Below the pieces are notes generated by a model. It had not been told where the DNA came from. It worked only from the letters and a program-made list of their open reading frames with translations, and made no database searches. This document shows, one piece after another, positions 11,641-22,559 of a stretch of DNA of 64,000 bases. Every line of letters begins with the position of its first letter. Position 1 is the stretch's first letter. A program made the position numbers and the translations under genes. The stretch spans positions 46,549 through 110,548 of the forward strand of contig CAUYUJ010014342.1 in NCBI GenBank assembly GCA_963575745.1, written 5' to 3'. This DNA comes from Prorocentrum cordatum. Its lineage: Eukaryota > Sar > Dinophyceae > Prorocentrales > Prorocentraceae.

Positions 11641-12260
11641 GGCGTCCTCGGGCCGACTGCCTTGGTGTTATCGTGCTGCGGGTGCGCGGCAGGCCTGCGG
11701 GGCCCAGTGCGGGGCAGTGGGGGGAGAGGGGCGGCAGGCGATACTGCTGGGCGAGTTCGGGCAAGAGTTGCGACCGAGCGTTGTGGCAGCAGCAATGGCG
11801 GGCGGGAGTGGGTCCAGATGATGGGCGCGGTGCGCGGCGGTCAAGGCGGCGCGTCGGCGTCGGCCCTTGTGGACCTGTGTAAGGCCTTCGGGCAGATTTT
11901 CCGCGTCCGCCTGCTTGGCGCGCGCAGGCAGCGCGGGTTCCCGTTGTGGCCTGCCGAGTTCCAGATTTCTATCTATTGGCTACCGAGGGTGGCCTGTCTG
12001 GAGAGCTGCTGCTCGGGCGAGTTGCGAGTGCTCCGGACGGTGCTCTCAGGCGGCGCATTCGCCGCCGCCCGCTGGAATGTCATGCCTCTGCGGTCGCCGC
12101 TGGGCGCCATGGTGGCGCAGAACAGCGCGATTGCTTTCGCGGGCGCGGAGAGGGTCGCCAATGACCTTTCGAGAGCAGTCGGGGCGGTCGCGCGCAACCT
12201 ACCCAGGGTCTGGCTCAAGGTGACCACCGAGAAGTCCCGAGTTTTTGCGAGCTACTAGCA
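11620..12260 (+). pseudogene. LINE reverse transcriptase domain (decayed)
   Basis: From about 11622 a frame reads IPKSGGVLGPTAL, like the 'PK.GG..RPI' start of LINE RTs. At about 11850 the frame reads SASALVDLCKAFGQI, equivalent to RT motif A (xxLDLxKAFxxV), with the catalytic Asp kept. It continues LGARRQRGFPLWPAEFQISIY. The motif with two catalytic aspartates (YxDD or FADD) is not present in this frame. At the corresponding place it reads ...NSAIAFAGAERVAND. The frame ends with KVTTEKSRVFASY and a stop at about 12258. This copy cannot encode active RT. Confidence 0.6.
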
Positions 12261-14100
12261 GCTAAGGGGCCATCTGCAGAAGCTCCTGGGTAGGGCCACT
12301 GGCGCGATCGGCGCGCGGCAGGTGCGCGACCTCGGCGTCGATCGCGCGGAAGGCGTGCGCAGGGCGAACGTCGTTGGGGCGCTGAGGATAGCGGATGGCG
12401 TTTAATCGGCTTCGCCTGCCTCGCTGGCACAGGCTGCTCGGGCCCCGTCGCGGGCGGGGCGCGGCTGCCGAGGTGGCTTCCGCATGGGGTTTGGGGGGGG
12501 GGGGGCCCGAGCCTGTTCTGCGGCGCCAGCTGCGCGGGGCTCAGCGGCGTGGGGCTCAGGCAGACGAGGGCGGCCCGCAGGGGCGCAATCGAGCCGGGGC
12601 CGCGAGGCAAGTTGCTCGCGGCGCGTCTGATGCTGGGCAGCGCGGAAACTTGCGACCCGATCTTAGCGGCCGCCATCGCGCCTGGGTTCGCCCTGGCCAG
12701 AGAGATCTGGGAGAGATGAATGCCTTTGCCCCAGCTTGTGCCCGCGGGGGCGGCTGTCCCTTGGGGCGAGGTCCGCGGGGCAATCGGGGCCGCCATCATG
12801 TCGCCGCGTGGGGTTGGATGCGACCCGCGGGGGCTTGGCGAGATCATCGGGCCCGGCGGCGAGGTCGCCCGCCTTCCGACGTGTCGCGCTGCCTCCTCAA
12901 GGAGGCGCTCATCGTGGTCATCGGGGGCTGGCAGCAGCGGCCGCTTGTCTAACGCGCGGACGTGGCCGACGGTGCTTTCACCCAGTCATCGGGCGCTGGG
13001 TCCACGACGGCAAGGGCAGCGCCCGCGTTGCGCGAGGATGTCGGAGGCGCTCAGCAAAGACGAGCGCGGCTGCGGTCGCTCGCTGGTGGTGCAAGGGCAG
13101 TGGCCCAACGACAGACGCTATCGCGCCTCGCCGAGGCTTTCTGCGATTCCGAGCTGCCAGTTCCGCCCTGGGGCTCCTGGCGCCCCGTGGCATCGGCGTT
13201 TTTTTTTGCCGTGTGGGCTCGGCCACTCTGCCGGCGGAGATTGCCGAGCTCGCCCCCTGTCCGAGCCAATGTCGCCATGGCGACGCCAGAAGAAAGGCTT
13301 TGCCTCCCGGGCCGCTCCGCGCATGGAGGCACCTGGGCGACGACGCTGGCGCGCGCGCAGTGGCTCGAGGGGGGTGGCGACGGCGTGCCTTTTGCCGGCG
13401 CGGAACTTTATTCTGACGGGGCAGTCTGCGAGGCGGGCTTCTCGCCAGCCATCTCGGCGCGTGCGTTGGCCGAGATGCTGCCGGGAGAGGCGCGGCGCGA
13501 CCCTGGGCCGCGGTCTGCGGTCAGGGCCCTGGGCGCGCCGCTCCCGGGCCCAATGCAGTCTATCGACGGCTCGGAGTGTTGGGTTTGCTGGTCCCGCTGA
13601 AGCGCTCGCCCCCGCCCGTCGCGGCGGCCTTCGACGCGCCGCGCGTCGCCGGAGGCGTGCTGGAGAGGGTCCGCGAGGGCGCCCGAGGCGGCGTCGGCGT
13701 TGGGGTGCACGTGGGGGCGCGTGTGGAAGGCGCCGGACGGCTTCGGCGGGCTGGGCGAGCACGGCCTCGCCATCGAGAAGGTCGAGGGGCGCGCTGCCGT
13801 CGAGGGCGCGGGCGAGGGGGCCTTCGCGAGGCGCGACCGCCGCGGCAAAGTTGAGGGCGACGGGTGCGCGAAGTTCGCGTCGGACACAATCGGGGCGCCA
13901 GAGGGGGCGCGCGTGGCCCGCGAGCGCTGGGCGCCCGCCCTGGACGGGGCGGTCCACTGGCTGGGGCGCGCCGGCAACTTGGCGGCCCAGTTGCGCGCTG
14001 ACTTCGACGATCGACGCTTGAGGTTTGAGAAGGGGCCGCCCCTCAGCGCGACGATGTGCGACGCGATCGTGATCGAGGGCGGCGGCGGCTAGTGCAGGTG
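12261..14100 (+). pseudogene. LINE ORF2 C-terminal part (decayed)
   Basis: After the RT frame stops, a frame gives RDLGVDRAEGVRRANVVGALR (12327-12390), matching the 'RNLGVDF..G..R' block that follows RT in dinoflagellate LINEs. Later frames carry Ala/Arg/Gly-rich segments, including the 433-residue frame at 12720-14021 and minus-strand shadows. I cannot pick one coding frame. A stop is reached at about 14090 (GGGG then TAG). Confidence 0.4.
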
Positions 14101-14874
14101 CTGCCTGCGCGCGGCCCAGTCGGGGCAGGGGTCTCGGAGGCTGCTCTCCCGCCGGCGCAACGTCGAGGCCTTCGCCTCGGACGTCAGCGGGGTCCGGCGG
14201 AAGCTTGGCGTCGTCTCAGCCGCGCCGCCCGCGAGCGCGGCGGCCGCGGCCCTGGCGGCGGCGACGAGGCTGGGGCGCGAGGAGGGCCGGATGCCGCGCT
14301 TGGCCGAGGCCGCTGCCTCCTCCGCGGGCGCCAGCTCGCCCCGTGAACCGCCTCGTCAGGCGACAGGCCCGGCCCCGTCCTGGGGGCGGGTGGCCGTGGG
14401 GATTGATGGCAGGCCGCAGCGGCCGCGGCGACGCCCGGGGGGCTCCGCGGCGCGGGCGTCGAGGGCGTCGCGGACAGCCGCGACTTAGGGGCGGTCGACG
14501 GCCGCGGGGTCTGCGGGCGGTGCTGGTTGCGCGCCGGAGTCCAGCGAGGCGAGCGCAGGCGGCGCGATGCTGGGCCTTCCCCGCGCGCCCGCGTGCGCGA
14601 GGTCAGGGGCGTCGCAGACGGGCCGGGGCCGAAGTCCAGCGAGCCGCCGAAGTCCAGCGAGCCGCCGGAGGCGAGCGCGCGCGCGGGCCCATCCCTGCCA
14701 TTTCGGCGAGGGCTCGAGCGGGTCGCGTCTTTTCGCGGCCCCGCGGCTGCCTGGCAGGGGGCGTCCTGTGCACGCGGCGCCCGTGGAGTTCAGCGAGGCT
14801 GTCGCTTTGGGCGGTTGAGCTGGGGCTCTCTCGAGCGGTCGGTGCTCGCGGCGAGCGCCGCGCAGGCCATGCAA
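14101..14874 (+). other. GC-rich LINE 3' region
   Basis: Very GC-rich sequence with a direct repeat of AAGTCCAGCGAGCCGCCG at about 14634 and 14652. It probably belongs to the 3' end of the LINE. No gene recognised. Confidence 0.4.
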
Positions 14875-16470
14875 CAAATGTCCCGTTGGCGCAGCCCGCA
14901 TCTGGGCGCCGCCCCCGATTCGGCACGCCCCTCGCGCGTTTCGTGGCCCATGGGAGGCTCCGCCGGAGGTCCTACTAGCGCAGCCCGCATGTGGGCGCCA
15001 CCTCCGTGTCGGCACACCTCTCACGCGTTTCGTGGTCCCATAGGAAGCTCCGCCTAAGGTCGTATTGGCGCAGCCCGCATGTGGGCGCCAACTCCGTGTC
15101 GGCACACCACTCACGCGTTTCGTGGCCCCATGGGAAGCTCCGCCTAATGTCGTATTGGCGCAGCCCGCATGTAGGCGCCACACCCGTTTCGGCACACCCC
15201 TCACGCGTTTCGAAGCCGCAGTTGGAGCCCCGCCTAAGGTTCCATTGGCGCGGCCCGCATGTGGGCGCCACCCCCGTTTCGGCACGCCCCTTACACGTCT
15301 CGTGGCCGCACAGGAAGCCTCGCCAGAGGTCCTGGTGGCGCAGCCCGCATGTGGGCGCCACCCCCGTGTCGGCGTGCCTTCACACACTTCGTGGCCCCAC
15401 AAGGAGCTCCAGCTAAGGCCCCCATGGCGCAGCCCGCATGTCGGCGACGCCCCCGTTGCGGCGCGCCGTTTCACGTTTCGTGGCCCCACATTGAGATTCA
15501 CGTAAGGTCTCATGGGCGCAGCCCGCATGTGGGCGCCACTTCCTATTTCGGCACACCCCTCATGTGTACGGTTTGTGGCCCCACAGGAAACTCCACCTAA
15601 GGCCCTAGTGGCGCAGCCCGCATGTGGGCCCCACCCCAGTGTCGGCACACCTCTCACGCGCTTCGTGGCCCCATAGGAAGCTCCGCCGGAGGTCCTATTG
15701 GCGCAGCCCACATGTGGGCGCCACCTCCGTTTCGGCACACCACTCACGCGTTTCGTGACCCCATAGGGAGCTCCGCCTAATGTCGTATTGGCGCAGCCCG
15801 CATGTAGGCGCCACACCCGTTCGGCACACCCCTCACGCGTTTCGAGGCCGCAGTTGGAACCCCGCCTAAGGTTCCGCTGGCGCGGCCCGCATGTGGGCGC
15901 CACCCCCCTTTCGGCACGCCCTTTACACGTCTCGTGGCCGCACAGGAAGCCTCGCCAGAGGTCCTGGTGGCGCAGCCCGCATGTGGGCGCCACCCCCGTT
16001 TCGGCGTGCCTTCACACACTTCGTGGTTCCACAAGGAACTCCAGCTAAGGCCCCCGTGGCGCAGCCCGCATGTCGGCGACGCCCCCGTTTCGGCGCGCCG
16101 TTTCACGTTTCGTGGCCCCACATTGAGATTCACCTAAGGTCTCATGGGCACAGCCCGCATGTGGGCGCCACTTCCTATTTCGGCACACCCTCATACGGTT
16201 TGTGGCCCCACAGGAAGCTCCACCTAAGGCCCTAGTGGCGCAGCCCGCATGTGGGCCCCACCCCAGTGTCGGCACACCCCTCAAACGCTTCGTGGCTCCA
16301 CAGGGAGTTCCACCTACAGTCCCATTGGCGCAACGCGCATGTGGGCGCCACCCCCGTTCCGGAACGCCAATTGCACGTTTCGTGGCCCCACAGTGAACTC
16401 CGCCGAAGACACGGACGACACAACCCGCATGCGGGCGTTGCTCCAGGAGGAGTTCCACGGCGCACGGGGT
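14875..16470 (+). repeat. 90-bp satellite array with higher-order structure
   Basis: About 17-18 tandem units of about 90 bp. Each has GGCGCAGCCCGCATGTGGGC, then CCCGTTTCGGCACACC, then CACGCGTTTCGTGGCCCCA, then GAAGCTCCGCCTAAGG. Unit starts near 15031, 15121, 15211 and 15301 are exactly 90 apart. The variant TCGGCGACG unit recurs at 15441 and 16073, 632 bases apart, and the neighbouring variants recur in the same order, so seven monomers form a higher-order unit. As 90 is a multiple of three, frames stay open on both strands (up to 502 residues on the minus strand). I treat these as non-coding. Confidence 0.93.
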
Positions 16471-16499
16471 ATTCACAACTGCGTGCGATTGGGTTCTTA

Positions 16500-16690
16500 A
16501 CCGGGCTAATTTTTCAAGGACGTCAGACCGTGCCCCCAGACCTACAACAACGTATTTCCCCACAGTGTATTGAAACTTTCTTGGTTTTCGCTAGGGTTGT
16601 CCCAACCATCTTGTGGTGTTGGGTCCTCGTTTTGAACAGACGGTCCCCGCGTTCTCCTCCTCCTTTCTCCCTCATCCCCTCCTCCCTTCT
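16500..16690 (+). repeat. Dispersed repeat family, copy 3
   Basis: Matches modules at 7305-7420 and 8705-8790 (CCTACAACAACG, CACAGTGTATTGAA, TTGTGGTGTTGGGTCCT). It sits between the two satellite arrays. Confidence 0.55.
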
Positions 16691-16724
16691 CCATCATCAT
16701 CGTCGTTACCTGTTCCAGCAACCC

Positions 16725-17775
16725 TTCACACGCTTCTTGCTCCCATATGGAGCTCCACCGAAGATCCCAGTGCTACCGCCCGCATGCGTTTCCCCCACCC
16801 AGTACAGCGCTTCGTGGCTCCATAAAGGGGCCCCACCGACGGCCCCAGTGCTACCGCCCGCATGCGCCCCCCCCGCTCAGTACGGCGTTTCGTGGCCCCA
16901 AGGGGAGCTCCACTGACTGCCCCAGTGCTACCGCCCGCGTGCGTCCCCCCACCAAGTACAGCGCTTCGTGGCCCCACATGGAGCTCCACCGAAGGTCCCA
17001 GTGCTACCGCCCGCATGCGCCCCCCCCCAGCCCAGTACAGCGTTTCGTGGCCCCCATACGGAGCTCCACCGACGGCCTCAGTGCTACCGCCCGTATGCGT
17101 CCCCCCCACCCAGTACAGCGCTTCGTGGCCCCATACGGAGCTCCACCGACGGCCCCAGTGCTACCGCCCGCATGCGTCCCCCCCACCCAGTACAGCTGTT
17201 CGTGGCCATGTAGGGAGCTCCACCGACGGCCCCAGCGCAACCGCCCGCATGCGTCCCCCCCCACCCAGCACAGCGTTTCGTGGCCCCATAGGGTTCTCCA
17301 CCGACGGCCCAGTGCTACCGCCCGCATGCGTTCCTCCACCCAGTACAGCGCTCGTGGCCCCATGGGGAGCTCCACCGACGGCCCCAGTGCTACCGCCCGC
17401 ATGCGCCCCCCCCACTCAGTACGGCGTTTCGTGGCCGCATGGGGAGCTCCTCTGACGGCCCCATTGCTACCGCCCGCATGCGTCCCCCCCCTCCCACCCC
17501 CCCAAGTACAGCGCATCGTGGCCCCGAGCGGAGCTCCACCGAAGGTCCCAGCGCAACCGCCCGCATGCGTCCCCCCCACCCAGTACAGCTGTTCGTGGCC
17601 ATGTAGGGAGCTCCACCGACGGCCCCAGTGCTACCGCCCGCATGCGTCCCCCCAACCCAGTGCAGCGTTTCGTGGCCCCATGGGGAGCTCCACCGACGGC
17701 CCCAGTGCTACCGCCCGCGTGCGTCCCCCCAGCAAGTACAGCTGTTCGTGGCCATGTAGGGAGCTCCACCAAAGA
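16725..17775 (+). repeat. About 77-bp satellite array
   Basis: About 14 tandem units. Each has GCGCTTCGTGGCCCCATA, GGAGCTCCACCGACGGCC, CCAGTGCTACCGCCCGCATG and CGTCCCCCCACCCAGTACA. Spacing of GGAGCTCC is 76-80 bases, mainly from variable C runs. Blocks CGTGGCCCCA, GAGCTCC and CCGCCCGCATG are shared in order with the 90-bp satellite, so the two arrays are probably related. Confidence 0.92.
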
Positions 17776-17884
17776 AGATATTCAAACTTGCGGTACTCAC
17801 AAACATTTTTCACACTTGCGGTACTCTCATTTTCATATGGTTGGGTCCTTCGCCAGGATAAGTTTCGCAATTCATTAAGTAATT

Positions 17885-18105
17885 GCGCTTTTGTTTGAGA
17901 CCACCTTACACGTTAGCCACGGACCTTGTTACGATTTACCCAGGAGCCGCGCTCTCGCCTAAGATTTCCTTGCCGTCCCCTCTTGCTAATCCCTCTCGTC
18001 CTCCATCTTCTCCCTCTTTCCCTCTTGTCCCCTTCCCTTCTCTCTCCCTTTATCCGCTCCCTTCCTCCCTGTTTTAAGGGATGTGTCAATACACGTGACA
18101 GGGAA
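17885..18105 (+). repeat. Dispersed repeat family, copy 4
   Basis: Collinear with 8290-8490: GCGCTCTCGCCTAAGATTTC, CTTGCCGTCCCCTCTTGC, AATCCCTCTCGTC, CATCTTCTCCCTC, then TTTTAAGGGATGTGTCAAT. C/T-rich in the middle. Confidence 0.6.
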
Positions 18106-18960
18106 GGAAGGTAAACCCCCAAGCAGCGGTGGAGTCGTGCCCTATCCCTCGTCCGTCCTTCCCTCCAGCGCTGCCCCTTGCGCGCTACGCGCGCGACGGG
18201 TCGCCGCAGGACACCTACCGTGGCGTGACGGATCCGATGGACCAAGCGCTGCTGCCGACCTGGAGCCGCGCCGCACTTGCCCTGCTTCTCTTTCGGGGGC
18301 GTCCAGGAGCGGGGTGGCAGAACAAGTCTTATATGTATGCGTATGTATGTGGGATGTACACACATACACGCATGTAATTGTTCATGTGTGTGTCTACATG
18401 TCTATGTACTTACATATTCGTACCGAAGCGAAGGAGAGCCAGCGCCTCACCTACCTCACAGGGTCCACTTGGATCCGATCGTTCCGATTCGATGTCGATT
18501 CTGGTCGGGTCGATCCGATTCGTCTCGATGCTCTGATGATGCTATGCGGCCCGAGTCCTGGAGATCCCCGACCTATCCCCATCCGTGCTTGTCCTCGTCC
18601 TGCCCCAGGAACACGTACCCCAAGATGTACGCGGAGATGAAGGCTGCGAGCCCTGCTGCAGCCCTGCGTCTGCTTGGTGCGGGGCAGGACGCGGGGCACA
18701 CTCGCTGTGCCCCGACGGCCGGTCTCCGCCTTGTGCGCGCGCCGGGTGACCACGGGCGCTGGGCCGGTCCTTGCTGGGGCGGTCCTTGCTTGGGGCGCTG
18801 GGCAGGTGCTTGTGGGCGGTCCTTGCTGGGGCGTGGCTGGGGCGAGAAAGAGGGAGACGATGAGGAGGAGGAGGAGAAGGAGGAGGAGCTCTGCATCTCC
18901 CTCACGGTGCTGGACAGGGTGACGGCGCGGCGCGGTCGCGCGACAGACCGCGTCTTGCCG
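18106..18960. other. Region without clear genes, contains a dispersed repeat
   Basis: Mixed sequence. The part at 18458-18620 (GGGTCCACTTGGATCCGATCG and following CGATTCGATGTCGAT) is related to 53549-53700. The part at 18760-18840 has short tandem repeats of GGTCCTTGCTGGGGC type. Open frames are Arg/Gly-rich and overlap on both strands. Confidence 0.5.
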
Positions 18961-18964
18961 CTCG

Positions 18965-19050
18965 AGGAAGAGTAGGAGTAGAAGTAGGAGTAGGAGCAGG
19001 AACAGGAGTAGGAATAGGAGTAAGAGTAGGAGTAGGAGTAGGGGTCAAGC
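18965..19050 (+). repeat. AGGAGT hexamer microsatellite
   Basis: Tandem AGGAGT/AGGAGC hexamers with point variants, about 14 units. Confidence 0.85.
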
Positions 19051-19325
19051 TAGCCAGCTCGAGTGAGTCAAGCATGGCATGCCCAGTCCCACCCGCCCTC
19101 CCACAACATAAGAAGCAAAGCTGGCACAACTGGGGGCCGAAGTCACACCGGCCAGCCGGTTTGGTACAGCTGATGCGGCCGCGATGGCGGTTGCCGACGG
19201 GAACTGGCGAGCGCGTGTTGAATGCCGCGCACGCATTGCCAGACGAGTCGAGAATGGCCCGGTACACCGCAGGAAGCCAGAGGTGGCCGGAGGAAGCCCG
19301 ACGGTCTGACAGGACACCCCAAAGC

Positions 19326-19445
19326 ATTTTTGTGAAAAAGCATTGGGTTTTTGATGTTTTTATGTTGAAATGCTTGCAAACACACGGTGTTCGGTAGGAT
19401 TCTGACATGAACGCGCGAGTGTGCTCTTTGTGGTATTTTTTGCAC
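19326..19445 (+). repeat. 119-bp direct repeat, left copy
   Basis: Runs from ATTTTTGTGAAAAAGCATTG to GTGGTATTTTTTGCA and is nearly identical to 19588-19706. The 142 bases between the two copies are unrelated. The pair is AT-richer than the window. Confidence 0.9.
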
Positions 19446-19587
19446 AGGATTCGCGGCCTGGGTGCATGACAGAGCATCGCGAGTGCACCGCGCGATGACG
19501 TGAAATCGCTGGATTTGACAGAATTCTTAAGATTCCTATGGTTTTCCTATGATTTCAGCAAGAGAGCCCGGGCGGGAAATTTGTACA

Positions 19588-19706
19588 ATTTTTGTGAAAA
19601 AGCATTGGGTTTTTGATGTTTTTATGTTGAAATGCTTGCAAACACACGGTGTTCGGTAGGATTCTGACATGAACGCGCGCGTGTGCTCTTTGTGGTATTT
19701 TTTGCA
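19588..19706 (+). repeat. 119-bp direct repeat, right copy
   Basis: Second copy of 19326-19445, differing at about two positions (GCGCGAGTG versus GCGCGCGTG and one T in a homopolymer). It could be a pair of terminal repeats of a tiny element or a simple local duplication. Confidence 0.9.
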
Positions 19707-19878
19707 ATGGATTATCGCCGTGGACGACAGGACGTCCATGTCGAGAGGAAAAAATAAGAAAAATGTTGATTTTGTATTGTTTTTTACAGGTTAGGATGGG
19801 ACCACCCGGATGCGCCCGCTATCTGCCGGCCTGAGGGGGGAGTAGGAGTATATTCTAATAAGGAATAAGGATAGGAGT

Positions 19879-20290
<412 letters not shown>

Positions 20291-20295
20291 AGCAC

Positions 20296-20450
20296 CAATC
20301 GAAACCAATGCCCTAGCCAGCCCAACCAGCCAGCCCAACCAACCAGCCACCCAAACAACTCAACCGGCTCAACCAGCCCAACCAGCCACCCCGCAACCCC
20401 AGCCAACCCGCCACCCCGCCAACCCGCCCACCCCCGCCGCCTGCCCTCCG
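20296..20450 (+). repeat. CCAACCAGCC minisatellite
   Basis: Imperfect tandem copies of a 10-base C/A-rich unit (CCAACCAGCC), strand-asymmetric. Confidence 0.85.
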
Positions 20451-20640
20451 TCACCGTCGAGAGGGGGGGGGAAGTGTTTCTTACAAGCGAAAACCACAAA
20501 AATCACCCTCACGGGGTCCGGCGGGACAGCGGGGGGAGGGGAAATCGCACCGTACTATGGGGGAGGGGGATTCGCGCCCGAGGTGCCCAAGGACGATTTT
20601 GGGCCTCAAGTGCGACACTGTCGTCACTTTATGACCTTTC

Positions 20641-20970
20641 ACCGCGCTCCCCTTCTCAACGGAAAGGCTCCCATCCGTGAAACTGTCGTCATTTTTCAGC
20701 TCCCGAGAGAGGCTTCTTAGAGGCCCCCAGAGGCTCCAGGAGGGCCCATGGCGGCCTCGGGAGTGCCTAGGAGATCTCCGGAGGGCCCCAGGAGGACCCA
20801 CTCTGCACCGCGCCCCCCTTCTCAACGGAAAGGCCCCCATGCGTGAAATTGTTTTCATCATTCCGCCCCCGCGAGAGAGTTCTTAGAGGGCCCACGGAGG
20901 CTCCAGGAGGGCCCATGGCGGCCCCGGGAGAGCCCACGAGATCTCAAGAGCCCCCCCGAGGACCCATTTT
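20641..20970 (+). repeat. Two tandem copies of a 165-bp unit
   Basis: Unit 1 (20641-20806) and unit 2 (20807-20970) both run ACCGCGC..CCCCTTCTCAACGG, CGTGAAA.TGT, CGAGAGAG, TTCTTAGAGG, GGAGGCTCCAGGAGGGCCCA, then GGACCCA. The first half of each is unlike the rest. The second half is part of a longer AGGCCC-type low-complexity tract. Confidence 0.85.
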
Positions 20971-21110
20971 GAATTACACTCAGGGGGCTCCAGAGGGCCC
21001 AGGAGGCTCCAAGAGGCCCCAAGAGGCCCCGAAGAGCCCAAACAGGCCACAGGACCCCCAGCACGCTCTAGGAGAGCCAAGGCGACACCAAGAGGCTCCA
21101 GGACGGGCGT
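20971..21110 (+). repeat. AGAGGCCCC low-complexity tract
   Basis: Degenerate CAAGAGGCCC / CCAGGAGGC repeats. The reverse complement (GGGGGCCTCTTGG) makes up the tract at 55510-56110, so both belong to one sequence family in opposite orientation. Confidence 0.7.
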
Positions 21111-21660
21111 CATTCCCTCTCCTCCTCCTGCTCGTCGTCGTCATCCTTCTCCTCATCCGTCCTGCTGCAAATCCTTCCTCCCCCTCTTCCTCCTCCTTCT
21201 CCTCCTCCTCCTCCTCCTCCGCCTCCTCCTCTTCCTCCTCCTCCGCCTCCTCCTCCTACCTCATCCGTAACCTCGATGGCTCCGATAGCGCCGTGCGTGA
21301 GATCCGCCTCCTCCCCATCCGTCCTCTTCCCTCCTCCCTCCCCCTTCCCTCCTCCATCCTCCCCCTTCCCCTCTCCTGGGAGCGTCACAAAGAGGCCCTC
21401 CGAGGATAATTTCACGAAAGCAAGGGCGCCGACACGATGAACCAACACCACGTCGGGGCTCTGGGCACGGAGTCGAAGGCGAAACCTCGAATAACTTAGT
21501 CTTCAATGTTCGGTGCATTTTTCTGACCACCTGCGAGCCTTGTGGAAACTCCCGAGAGCCTCAGAGGTGGACGTCTGGCACAAGAACACGAAAGGCGGAG
21601 GAAACAACACGACGCTCCACGGAGTAAGCTGCACCCAATTGTTTTCTATCCCCGTGACGG
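21111..21660. other. TCC-rich block and unique spacer
   Basis: A TCC/CCT-rich stretch (21111-21410), then about 250 bases of mixed sequence with no gene seen. Confidence 0.5.
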
Positions 21661-21670
21661 GCGTTACAGG

Positions 21671-21707
<37 letters not shown>

Positions 21708-21745
21708 AAGTAGTAGTAGTAGTAGTGGTAGTAGTAGTAGTAGTG

Positions 21746-21780
<35 letters not shown>

Positions 21781-21805
21781 TGTAGTAGTCGTAGTAGTAG
21801 TAGTG

Positions 21806-21840
<35 letters not shown>

Positions 21841-21880
21841 CGTAGTAGTACTATAAGTAGTAGTGGTAGGAGTAGTAGTG

Positions 21881-21911
<31 letters not shown>

Positions 21912-22015
21912 CAGTAGTAGTATTAGTAGTAGTAGTAGTAGTCGTAGTCGTCGTCGTCGTAGTAGTAGTAATCGTAGTAGTAGTAGTAGTAGTAGTCGTA
22001 GTAGTAGTAGTAGTC

Positions 22016-22104
<89 letters not shown>

Positions 22105-22128
22105 TAGTCGTAGTACTAGTAGTAGTAC

Positions 22129-22176
<48 letters not shown>

Positions 22177-22189
22177 CCGTAGTAGTAGT

Positions 22190-22221
<32 letters not shown>

Positions 22222-22286
22222 TAGTTGCCGTAGTAGCAGAAGTAGTAGTAGCAGTAGCAGTAGAAGTAGTAGTGATAGTAGTCGTA
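21671..22286 (+). repeat. TAG array, left of LTR element
   Basis: TAG/AGT repeats with CGT and other variants. It ends GTAGTCGTA directly at the left LTR. The same type of array, with the same CGTAGT variants, continues beyond the right LTR at 34971, so the retrotransposon split one array. Confidence 0.95.
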
Positions 22287-22542
22287 TGAGGCTCACCTGG
22301 AGCCTCGGCCCCCCTGGGCCTCGAGAGCGGCCTCCTCGAGCCGCCCTCGGGCCCGCCGGGCCCTTGCGGGCCCTCGGACCCCGGGCGGGCCCCCCCGCGC
22401 CTCCCCCGCGCTTCTGAGGAGAGGGAGGAGGGGGGCCTTTCTCCTCTTGAGCCACGCGGCGGCGCGGGGCAAGCAGCCGCCGTCGCCGGGGCCGTCGTCG
22501 CCGGCCCGCACTCCGCCGCCTGTGCGCCCATGCCGCTCCTCA
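22287..22542 (-). repeat. 3' LTR (left in window)
   Basis: 256 bases, TG...CA ends, GC-rich. Identical to the other LTR except for two fewer C in the run following GCGCCT (about 22402). In element orientation this is the 3' LTR. Confidence 0.95.
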
Positions 22543-22546
22543 CGTG

Positions 22547-22557
22547 CCCCTCTCCTC
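22547..22557 (-). other. Possible polypurine tract
   Basis: On the minus strand GAGGAGAGGGG lies 4 bases upstream of the 3' LTR, where plus-strand priming is expected. The four intervening bases (CACG) contain pyrimidines, so the call is tentative. Confidence 0.45.
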
Positions 22558-22559
22558 GA

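Larger units (their letters stand above)
9366..14875 (+). mobile_element. Decayed LINE inserted in 90-bp satellite
   Basis: A plus-strand non-LTR retrotransposon of about 5.5 kb. It is bounded on both sides by the same 90-bp satellite, which breaks off at about 9362 and resumes at about 14875. Reading 5' to 3' it holds a short ORF1-like remnant, an endonuclease domain, an RT domain and a long C-terminal part, all fragmented by frameshifts. High GC and Ala/Arg-rich codons are uniform along it. I see no clear target-site duplication or poly-A tail. The right junction lies near GCAACAAATGTCCC. Confidence 0.65.

Noticed and set aside
13118-13957. 279-residue minus-strand Arg/Pro-rich frame
   Set aside because: It overlaps plus-strand LINE frames in very GC-rich DNA. 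No motif and skewed composition.
14485-15993. Minus-strand 502-residue open frame with 30-residue repeats (GVPKRGWRPHAGCAN-like)
   Set aside because: It is the 90-bp satellite read through. The period is a multiple of three, both strands stay open, and the sequence explains the frame without selection.
14875-17775. CRISPR-like regularly spaced repeats
   Set aside because: There are no short repeats with unique spacers. Whole units of 77-90 bases are repeated, as in eukaryotic satellites.
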